Shown one piece after another: positions 32,559 through 37,986 of a stretch of 37,986 bases of DNA (positions within the stretch are counted from its first letter, which is position 1; every line of letters starts with the position of its first letter). Made by a program: the position numbers and the translations under genes. The notes beneath the pieces are model-generated. The model worked only from the letters and a program-made list of their open reading frames with translations. It did not search any database and was not told where the DNA came from. Source of the stretch: an uncultured Lachnospiraceae bacterium (lineage in GTDB: Bacteria; Bacillota; Clostridia; Lachnospirales; Lachnospiraceae); NCBI GenBank assembly GCA_944381535.1, contig CALWLN010000179.1, positions 1-37,986 of the forward strand. Reading direction: 5' to 3'.

Positions 32559-33821
32559 TTACAACAATGCTTGTGCCAGGGCAATCTGTAGCCGTATTCC
32601 CAGGGCGAGACAGTCTTCGTTCAGGGAAAATTCCCGGCTGTGGAGGGGGGCGGAAGTTTTTCTTTTTTCATCGCCGCAGCCCAGATGGTAGAACACGCCG
32701 GGGGCTTTCTTCAAGAATGCGGAAAAATCCTCCACCCCCATGCCCGGCGCGGCTTTCCAGCGGACGTGTTCCCGGCCCAGGATGGGGATGGCGGTTTCCC
32801 GCAGCGTGTCCACCAGGGCGTTGGTATTGATGAGGGCGTCATAGCCGGGGGCAAAGGTGGCGCGTCCGCTTCCGCCGTAGGCCGCGGCAATCTGTGTGAC
32901 CTGTTTTTCAATGTACTCTTTGGCAAGTTTCCGGGTGGCCGGATCTGTGGTCCGCAGAGCCCCGGTCAGAATTACCCGGTCCGCAAGGATGTTGTGGGCG
33001 CTTCCGCCCTGGATGGTACCCAGGGTCAAAACACACTGATCCAGGGGGGAAATTCTGCGGCTTACCAGGGTCTGGAGAGAAGAGATGACTGCGGCCGCAA
33101 GGACGATGGCGTCCACGCCGGCTTCCGGGTAAGCGCCGTGACTGTTCTGACCCAGAAGGACCACGGACAATTCGTCCGAGGCGGCATACATTTTGTCATA
33201 CTTTACCTCAATGTCTCCGGTGGGAAGGGAGGGAGCCACATGAAGCCCGATAACAAAATCCACGGGCGGCTGCTCCATGCACCCTTCCTCCGTCATACGG
33301 GCGGCTCCGCCTATGGTTTCCTCGGCCGGTTGAAAAAAGATACGGATACAGCCGGAAAAAGAGTCTTCATTTTCCTTGAAATACCGGGCGGCTCCCAATG
33401 CGATGGCCATATGGGCATCGTGTCCGCAGGCGTGCATAACGCCGGGATTTTCGGAGCGCCAGGGAGCGTGCTCTGCCTCGAAAATGGGAAGGGCGTCCAT
33501 GTCGGCCCTGAGGGCTACTGTACTGCCGGGGCCGGGCTTTTGACCGTGGATGGTGGCGGTAAGCCCGGTGTCGGCCACCGGGTATTCATATGGGATGTGC
33601 CAGCGGTCCAGAAGGGCTCGAATATAGCTGCCTGTGGCCAATTCCAGGGTGGAAAGCTCAGCCAGCTGGTGGAGCCGGCGTCGGATGGCAAGGAGCTCCG
33701 GAAGGTGTCGGGAGAGATATGGTGTTATGAAGTCATCCGTTGGGAAATCATCTGTAGGTTGGGAAAGGACGTGGGTTGTTAAGGGGGTTGCGGATTGGGA
33801 CAAGAAGGCGCGTTGTGTCAT
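32559..33821 (-). CDS. M20 family metallopeptidase/amidohydrolase
   Basis: This reverse-strand protein is 420 residues from the ATG at 33821, which is preceded by GGAGG; the frame extends further upstream but lacks a site there. It resembles IAA-amino acid/N-acyl-amino acid hydrolases. Metal-site motifs are RADMDALPI, HACGHDAHMA, FFQPAEETIGGA and GLHVAP; the dimerisation (lid) domain follows (SDELSVVLLGQNSHGAYPE), with GTIQGGSAHNIL and GMGVEDFSAF near the end. The enzyme would remove acyl or amide groups from amino-acid derivatives in the cytoplasm; the natural substrate is not evident. It is convergent with the hydantoinase-family gene and divergent from the LD-carboxypeptidase. Two extended -10 elements lie upstream. 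Confidence 0.92.
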   Translation of the reverse strand: MTQRAFLSQSATPLTTHVLSQPTDDFPTDDFITPYLSRHLPELLAIRRRLHQLAELSTLELATGSYIRALLDRWHIPYEYPVADTGLTATIHGQKPGPGSTVALRADMDALPIFEAEHAPWRSENPGVMHACGHDAHMAIALGAARYFKENEDSFSGCIRIFFQPAEETIGGAARMTEEGCMEQPPVDFVIGLHVAPSLPTGDIEVKYDKMYAASDELSVVLLGQNSHGAYPEAGVDAIVLAAAVISSLQTLVSRRISPLDQCVLTLGTIQGGSAHNILADRVILTGALRTTDPATRKLAKEYIEKQVTQIAAAYGGSGRATFAPGYDALINTNALVDTLRETAIPILGREHVRWKAAPGMGVEDFSAFLKKAPGVFYHLGCGDEKRKTSAPLHSREFSLNEDCLALGIRLQIALAQALL

Positions 33822-33929
33822 GGGACCTCCGTTTTCCTTTTGCTGGCTGTGGCTTTGCGCGTGCGGGTATACTATCCACAGGGTAGCGTCCAGGATTTTA
33901 TATAGTAAATTGTATGCGTGGGAATGGGG

Positions 33930-33954
33930 ATTATACCATGTGCTTCGCGCATAG
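33930..33954 (-). repeat. Direct repeat copy A carrying a reverse-strand extended -10
   Basis: ATTATACCATGT at 33930-33941 is identical to 33999-34010, and both copies are followed 18-19 bases from the repeat start by GCATAG. On the reverse strand each copy reads TGGTATAAT, a consensus extended -10. Copy A would start the amidohydrolase message near 33923. The inner ATGTGC/GCGCAT segment (33938-33952) can also form a short hairpin. Confidence 0.5.
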
Positions 33955-33981
33955 TCCCTCCGGGGGATGGCCATTCGGCCA

Positions 33982-34005
33982 GTATAATATCTGACGATAT
34001 TATAC
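33982..34005. promoter_or_regulatory. 10-base perfect inverted repeat with opposed -10 boxes
   Basis: The arms GTATAATATC (33982-33991) and GATATTATAC (33996-34005) are perfectly complementary around TGAC. Each arm contains a TATAAT, one on each strand (33983-33988 forward, 34004-33999 reverse). A protein bound here could control both the amidohydrolase and the LD-carboxypeptidase genes. The forward -10 has no good -35 box. Confidence 0.55.
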
Positions 34006-34022
34006 CATGTCCGCTGGCATAG
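33999..34022 (-). repeat. Direct repeat copy B carrying a reverse-strand extended -10
   Basis: This is the second copy of ATTATACCATGT...GCATAG. Its reverse-strand TGGTATAAT (34007-33999) overlaps the right arm of the 10-base inverted repeat, so this second possible amidohydrolase promoter would be directly occluded by a protein bound there. Confidence 0.5.
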
Positions 34023-34073
34023 GAGTGAAAAAGGGTTCGTATACTGATAAAAGGAAGTTTGAGAGGTGAGATT

Positions 34074-35018
34074 GTGAACATTCCGAAACCATTACGTCAG
34101 GGAGCCTGCGTGGGCCTGATCGGTCCCGGCTCTCCAATCACCCAGGAGCAACGGCTGCGCTGCCGGCAAAAGCTGGAAGAGATGGGCTTTTCCGTAGTCT
34201 TTGGGGAACATCTTCAGAAGGACGAAAATCTCTACGGCTATCTGGCGGGGAGCGCTATGGACAGGGCGTCCGACTTGAACAACATGTTTGCCGACAGCCG
34301 GATTGAGGCTGTTTTCTGTACAAGAGGCGGATATGGGAGTACGCAGCTTCTGCCTTATCTGGATTATGAATGTATACGCGAAAACCCCAAGGTGTTTGTG
34401 GGCTACAGCGATATCACCGCCCTGCACACGGTTTTTCAGCGGTACTGTCAGATGGTGACCTATCACGGGCCTATGGTGAAGTCGGATTTTCTGTGGGAAG
34501 GGAAGAACGGTAGCGCGGAAGCATATGTATGGAAAAGCCTGTGGGCTGCCTGCGGTATGAGGGACACTCTGCGCTTTCAGAATCCCGCCGGGGAGAAGCT
34601 TACGGTTATCAGAGAGGGCTGCGCCCGGGGAAAGCTTTTGGGAGGAAATTTGTCCGTTCTGGCCCGCTCCCTGGGAACCGTTTATGGTCCGGCGCGGGAG
34701 GAATGCATTTTATTTTTGGAGGACGTGGGAGAGAGTCTTCCACGAATCCATATGTATCTGACCCAGATGAAATATGCCGGTATTTTTGACGGGGCAAAAG
34801 GGGTGCTCTTGGGTGATTTTACCGGGTGTGACAACCGGGACTATGACGAAAGTCTGACGACGGAAGCCTTTTTGAGGGACTGGTTTTCGGAATCGCGGGT
34901 GCCGGTCATCGGCAACGTCTGTTCCGATCACAGAATTCCCATGGGGACATTGCCGCTGGGGGCCCATTGCCGGATGGAAGCGGAGGGGGATACGGCGGAA
35001 ATCCGTTTTTTTATTTAA
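34074..35018 (+). CDS. S66 family LD-carboxypeptidase (MccF/LdcA-like)
   Basis: This 314-residue serine peptidase is likely to cleave the L,D bond of cell-wall tetrapeptides during murein recycling; MccF relatives instead cleave microcin C-type compounds. The S66 Ser-Glu-His triad is in place: S112 in GYSDITALH, E216 in EDVGES and H286 in CSDHRIP. The N-terminal GLIGPGSP and TRGGYGS segments are also family features. I chose GTG 34074, which has AGAGGTGA just upstream; a TTG at 34059 lies before that site. It has no signal peptide, so it acts in the cytoplasm. It is divergent from the amidohydrolase. Its stop codon abuts the first LacI-type operator. Confidence 0.92.
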   Translation: MNIPKPLRQGACVGLIGPGSPITQEQRLRCRQKLEEMGFSVVFGEHLQKDENLYGYLAGSAMDRASDLNNMFADSRIEAVFCTRGGYGSTQLLPYLDYECIRENPKVFVGYSDITALHTVFQRYCQMVTYHGPMVKSDFLWEGKNGSAEAYVWKSLWAACGMRDTLRFQNPAGEKLTVIREGCARGKLLGGNLSVLARSLGTVYGPAREECILFLEDVGESLPRIHMYLTQMKYAGIFDGAKGVLLGDFTGCDNRDYDESLTTEAFLRDWFSESRVPVIGNVCSDHRIPMGTLPLGAHCRMEAEGDTAEIRFFI

Positions 35019-35034
35019 GCGAACCGTTTCGCTT
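35017..35034. promoter_or_regulatory. LacI-type operator O1
   Basis: AAGCGAA and TTCGCTT form perfect seven-base arms around CCGT, with the 14-base core GCGAACCGTTTCGC at 35019-35032. The core matches LacI/GalR-family operator style with a central CG. It starts directly at the stop codon of the LD-carboxypeptidase gene and has an identical 14-base core 145 bases downstream. Confidence 0.85.
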
Positions 35035-35079
35035 TTGAATAGATTATCTAGGTTGGAAAATATGTGAAAATGTCATGAA

Positions 35080-35126
35080 ATTTCTCTGAAAAATCATAAG
35101 AAACTATTGACTTTATTCAGAGAAAT
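35080..35126. repeat. 11-base inverted repeat spanning the lacI promoter
   Basis: ATTTCTCTGAA (35080-35090) and TTCAGAGAAAT (35116-35126) are perfect inverse copies, 36 bases centre to centre. The right arm lies in the spacer of the promoter at 35107-35136. The half-sites could bind a second regulator, or one that loops DNA across the -35 region. No candidate protein is known. Confidence 0.55.
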
Positions 35127-35136
35127 ATGGTATTAA
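35107..35136 (+). promoter_or_regulatory. Promoter of the LacI-type regulator gene, TTGACT-N18-TATTAA
   Basis: TTGACT at 35107-35112 and TATTAA at 35131-35136 are 18 bases apart. Transcription would start near 35143, about 20 bases before operator O2. The promoter lies between the two operators. Confidence 0.6.
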
Positions 35137-35163
35137 TTAAGAGAAGCGTAGATATAGTTTTGA

Positions 35164-35177
35164 GCGAACCGTTTCGC
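35164..35177. promoter_or_regulatory. LacI-type operator O2
   Basis: The 14-base core GCGAACCGTTTCGC is identical to that of O1. It lies just downstream of the presumed transcription start and 50 bases before the regulator's ATG, a classical roadblock/autoregulation position. Confidence 0.85.
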
Positions 35178-35197
35178 AATTTTGGAGAAAGGGGAGT

Positions 35198-35216
35198 GTG
35201 CCGGAAGTTTCGGCAC
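35198..35216 (+). other. Leader hairpin just before the lacI ribosome binding site
   Basis: GTGCCG (35198-35203) pairs perfectly with CGGCAC (35211-35216) around a seven-base loop. It ends immediately before GGAAG, the only Shine-Dalgarno-like sequence near ATG 35227, so it may tune translation of the regulator. Confidence 0.45.
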
Positions 35217-35226
35217 GGAAGAATAT

Positions 35227-36258
35227 ATGCCTGCTACGATACGTGATATAAAAAATAAAACAGGATTATCTCTGGCCACGATTTCCAAATATTTGAACGG
35301 CGGAAACGTGCTTCCCAGAAATCGCCAGCTGATCGAGGCGGCCATTGAGGAGCTCCATTATGAGGTGAATGAAATCGCCCGGGGACTGGTGACCAATCAG
35401 ACGAAGCTGGTTGGCGTCATGGTCTACGATATCGAGAGCCTTTTTGTGGGAAATATGCTGCACTACATCGGCGCGGAGCTGCGCAGGCATGGGTATGGAT
35501 TCCTTATCTGCGACTCCTTCAACGACGAGGAGGTGGAGACCCAGAATCTTCAGTTCCTGTTAAAAAAGAAGGTGGACGGGCTGTTGGTGATTCCGGTGAA
35601 TCGAAGCGGAAAATTCATGGAGCCCGCCAAAAAAGTCGGCGTGCCGGTGGTGCTTCTGGATCGGGCCTTTTATGATGAGGAATTTGATTTTGTGGGAATT
35701 GACAACCGGATGGCCGCCTATCGCGCGGTGAAGGTTTTGATTGAAAACGGACATGAGAGGATTGCGGTTATCACCTCGAATGTGGAGTATTCGGGAATTT
35801 ACCGTCTGGAAGGGTATCTGGAGGCCATGAAGGAAGCGGGGCTTTCCGTGCCAGAGGAATACCGGCGTCTGGGCAAGCATTCCTTTGAACTGGGATATAA
35901 GAATATGAAGGAACTTCTGGCTCTGCAGGAGCGCCCCACCGCTGTGTTCCTGGGCAATTATGAGACGACCCTGGGGGGCATAATGGCGGTAAACGAGTCG
36001 GAGCTTTCCTGGCCTAAGGATATCTCTATTTTCGGATTCGACGATTTGATCATGTCAAGGGTGGTGCGGCCCAAGATTTGGATTGCCAGGCAGCCCATGG
36101 AGCAGATGTGCGCAAAGGCCGTGGATATTTTGATGGAACGGATCGGCAGTAAGCAGACGCCGGAAGAACAGATTATGAAGGTGACCTTTGGCATACAGCT
36201 TCGGGAGGGAGAGTCTATCCGTAGACTAAACGGGAGAGAGAATCCGTCCGGAGATTAA
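35227..36258 (+). CDS. LacI family transcriptional regulator of the sugar operon
   Basis: This 343-residue repressor-type protein starts at ATG 35227 (binding site GGAAG); the longer frame from TTG 35182 has no site. Residues 3-55 are the LacI HTH and hinge helix: TIRDIKNKTGLSLATISKYL and VNEIARGL. The rest is a periplasmic-binding-protein-like effector domain with LVGVMVYDIES, LLVIPVNRSG, VPVVLLDRAF, DFVGIDNR, PTAVFLGN and SIFGFDDL. Two identical operators bracket its promoter, so autoregulation is likely. Position before a rhamnulokinase-family gene and fucI suggests that it senses L-fucose or a fucose-derived intermediate. Confidence 0.92.
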   Translation: MPATIRDIKNKTGLSLATISKYLNGGNVLPRNRQLIEAAIEELHYEVNEIARGLVTNQTKLVGVMVYDIESLFVGNMLHYIGAELRRHGYGFLICDSFNDEEVETQNLQFLLKKKVDGLLVIPVNRSGKFMEPAKKVGVPVVLLDRAFYDEEFDFVGIDNRMAAYRAVKVLIENGHERIAVITSNVEYSGIYRLEGYLEAMKEAGLSVPEEYRRLGKHSFELGYKNMKELLALQERPTAVFLGNYETTLGGIMAVNESELSWPKDISIFGFDDLIMSRVVRPKIWIARQPMEQMCAKAVDILMERIGSKQTPEEQIMKVTFGIQLREGESIRRLNGRENPSGD

Positions 36259-36362
36259 AATAGAAGTTTTCCGGTGTGGAAACAGGACTATGGCGGGAGA
36301 AATACTGCCTGAAAGTCACGAGGAGAAGACCTTTTGCGCGCCGGGGGAAAGGAGACTTGCAA

Positions 36363-37841
36363 ATGGAAGAAAAGAAAGGACGGGTGCTGGCCTTCGATTT
36401 CGGGGGCGGGAGCGGGAGAGCCATTCTCGGCGCCTTAAAGAATGGGAAAATTCATATGCAGGAGGCCTACCGCTTTTCCAACGACCCGGTTCTGTTAAAC
36501 GGGACCATGTACTGGGACACCCTGCGGCATTTTTATGAAATCAAGCAGGGAATGTTAAAGGCAAAGCAGATGGGAGGATTTGAAAGTATCGGGATTGATA
36601 CCTGGGGCGTGGATTTCGGGCTTCTGGATGAGCACGGCGCGCTTTTGGAGAGCGCGGTCCATTACCGGGACGACAGGACCCTGGGCATGCAGGAGGAAGT
36701 ATTTAAGGTAATCCCCAGGGAAGAGGTCTATGAGATTACGGGAAATCAGTTTGAGAATTTCAATACGATCTTTCAGCTGTATTCCCTGGTGAAGCAGCGG
36801 CCCTGGCTGCTGGAACGGGCGGATACGCTGCTCTTAATGCCGGATCTGTTCAACTATTTCCTTACCGGCGTGAAGGCGGCGGAATATACCATGGCCACCA
36901 CTACCCAGCTTCTGGATGCCAATCGGAAGGTCTGGTCCAAACGGATCCTGGAGGCTTTGCGTATACCCGAAGAAATTATGCCGGAAATCATAAAAAGCGG
37001 CACTGTCCTGGGAGAACTTAAACCGGAAATCTGTCAGGAACTTGGAGTGGAACCGGCCAAGGTGATCGCCATCGCCGGACACGATACCCAGAGCGCGGTG
37101 GTGTCCGTGCCCACCCGGGAGAAGGATTTTATTTTTGTAAGCTGCGGGACCTGGAGTCTCTTTGGCACGGAGCTTGAAGCACCCGTCATCGGGGAGAGAT
37201 CCTTTGCCTGCAACATCAGCAATGAAGGGGGATACGGCAATACCACCACCCTTCTTAAGAATATTATCGGCCTGTGGCTGGCCCAGGAGAGCCGGCGGCA
37301 GTGGATGCGGGAGGGGAAGGAGTATTCCTTCGGAGAGCTGGAGCAGATGGCCCTCACGGCGGAGCCCTTCCAAAGCTTTATTGACCCGGACGCTCCGGAA
37401 TTTGTGGCGGCGGGGGATATTCCCGGCCGTATCCGGGAATTTTGTCAAAGGACCGGACAGAAGGTACCGGAAACTGTCAGCGAGATTATGTGCTGTATCA
37501 ATCAGAGCCTGGCTCTGAAATACCGGTACGCCTTAGAGCAGATTGAGGCCTGCACCGGCAGGCATTACCCGGTGATCCACATGATAGGCGGAGGCATCCA
37601 GAGTAAGCTGCTGTGTCAGATGACTGCGGGAGCCAGCGGCCGCAAGGTCCTTGCGGGACCGGTGGAGGCCACGGCCCTTGGAAATATCGCCGTGCAGCTC
37701 ATGGCGTTGGGAGAAATCCGGGATGTGAAAGAAGCAAGACAGATCATTGCGAATTCAGAAACAACATATGAGTATCTGCCTCAGGATACTGGGAAGTGGG
37801 ATGCTGCATATGAAAAATTTAAATCATTTATTCAAGAGTAA
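36363..37841 (+). CDS. Rhamnulokinase-family sugar kinase, probable L-fuculokinase role
   Basis: This 492-residue FGGY-family kinase starts at ATG 36363 with AAAGGAG upstream; the frame extends to 36276 without a site. Features are [16 protein letters not shown] (phosphate 1), [15 protein letters not shown] (the typical RhaB segment), [55 protein letters not shown] and the C-terminal [13 protein letters not shown] (adenosine motif). By sequence it is RhaB-like. However, the next gene, 14 bases downstream, is an L-fucose isomerase, so it most likely phosphorylates L-fuculose. RhaB-like kinases acting in fucose pathways of gut Clostridia are known; the substrate here is inferred. Confidence 0.9.
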   Translation: MEEKKGRVLAFDFGGGSGRAILGALKNGKIHMQEAYRFSNDPVLLNGTMYWDTLRHFYEIKQGMLKAKQMGGFESIGIDTWGVDFGLLDEHGALLESAVHYRDDRTLGMQEEVFKVIPREEVYEITGNQFENFNTIFQLYSLVKQRPWLLERADTLLLMPDLFNYFLTGVKAAEYTMATTTQLLDANRKVWSKRILEALRIPEEIMPEIIKSGTVLGELKPEICQELGVEPAKVIAIAGHDTQSAVVSVPTREKDFIFVSCGTWSLFGTELEAPVIGERSFACNISNEGGYGNTTTLLKNIIGLWLAQESRRQWMREGKEYSFGELEQMALTAEPFQSFIDPDAPEFVAAGDIPGRIREFCQRTGQKVPETVSEIMCCINQSLALKYRYALEQIEACTGRHYPVIHMIGGGIQSKLLCQMTAGASGRKVLAGPVEATALGNIAVQLMALGEIRDVKEARQIIANSETTYEYLPQDTGKWDAAYEKFKSFIQE

Positions 37842-37855
37842 GGAGGAATGCTATT

Positions 37856-37986
37856 ATGGCAAAATCAAGATTGATCGGAGATTACCCCGTCATTGGGATC
37901 AGACCCACCATTGACGGCAGAAGAGGACCTCTTAAGGTGCGGGAGAGCCTGGAGGAGCAGACCATGGGAATGGCTAAGGCTGCGGC
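37856..37986 (+). CDS. fucI: L-fucose isomerase, 5' end only
   Basis: The gene starts at ATG 37856 behind AAGGAGGA and runs off the right edge, so only 43 residues are visible. [20 protein letters not shown] and [11 protein letters not shown] match the conserved N-terminus of FucI. The enzyme converts L-fucose to L-fuculose, the substrate for the kinase encoded directly upstream. A related arabinose-isomerase-type FucI homologue is possible, but the motif [11 protein letters not shown] is characteristic. Confidence 0.9.
   Translation, partial: MAKSRLIGDYPVIGIRPTIDGRRGPLKVRESLEEQTMGMAKAA

Noticed and set aside
32640-33782. 380-codon forward ORF opposite the M20 amidohydrolase
   Set aside because: The reverse strand encodes all the M20 metal motifs; the forward frame is its shadow, with a Gly/His-rich biased composition.
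1-37986. CRISPR array, tRNA, rRNA, insertion sequence or prophage genes
   Set aside because: No regularly spaced repeats, RNA gene signatures, or transposase/integrase genes other than the broken Rpn family fragment were found.

Overview
The window looks like a chromosomal segment of a Gram-positive, low-to-mid GC Clostridia, most likely Lachnospiraceae. The grounds are AGGAGG-type ribosome binding sites, some TTG/GTG starts, AddAB instead of RecBCD, a perfect CIRCE element, oligoendopeptidase F, a clostridial-type Lgt, CdaR- and LacI-type regulators, and a fucose/rhamnose-type sugar operon. The family-level assignment is an inference; no rRNA, tRNA, CRISPR array, insertion sequence or intact prophage was seen.

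Layout. Bases 1-6362 form an accessory, surface-related region. It holds a broken Rpn-type (PD-(D/E)XK) nuclease gene, a 532-base gene-poor stretch with a good promoter and two competing hairpins, a membrane-anchored protein with a split CxxC...CxxC zinc-ribbon-like end, and a 1448-residue wall-anchored adhesin/pilin-like protein (thioester-type head, about eight prealbumin-like repeats, two VaFE-type repeats, PAKTG sorting signal). Bases 6506-21284 are a dense forward-strand housekeeping block: Fe-S aldo/keto reductase, lgt, a YdcF/SanA-like protein, a tRNA-dihydrouridine synthase, pepF, addB, addA, a Maf pyrophosphatase, a small acidic protein and a PpiC-like lipoprotein. htpG lies on the reverse strand (21436-23541) next to a perfect CIRCE operator. 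Bases 23905-27120 carry a DUF4340-like protein, a small membrane protein, a CdaR/PucR-type regulator with a TTG start, and a lipoprotein of unknown role.

Bases 27214-30398 hold a promoter with a palindromic operator candidate, a broken MFS transporter gene, an ArsR-type regulator and MgtE. Then come a 17-codon leader ORF overlapping a hydantoinase/oxoprolinase-family gene, a convergent M20 amidohydrolase, and a divergent S66 LD-carboxypeptidase. The last two are separated by 252 bases packed with repeats and overlapping -10 elements. The right end is a sugar operon: a LacI-type regulator with two identical 14-bp operators, a rhamnulokinase-family kinase, and the start of an L-fucose isomerase gene. 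Kinase plus FucI suggests that L-fucose, not rhamnose, is the substrate.

No clearly new multi-gene defence or biosynthetic system is evident. The observations most worth following up are regulatory: the switch-like leader at 499-650, the repeat-rich divergent region at 33822-34073, the double-operator plus 11-bp inverted-repeat architecture before lacI, the CIRCE control of htpG, and the retained regulator and promoter of a deleted MFS transporter.
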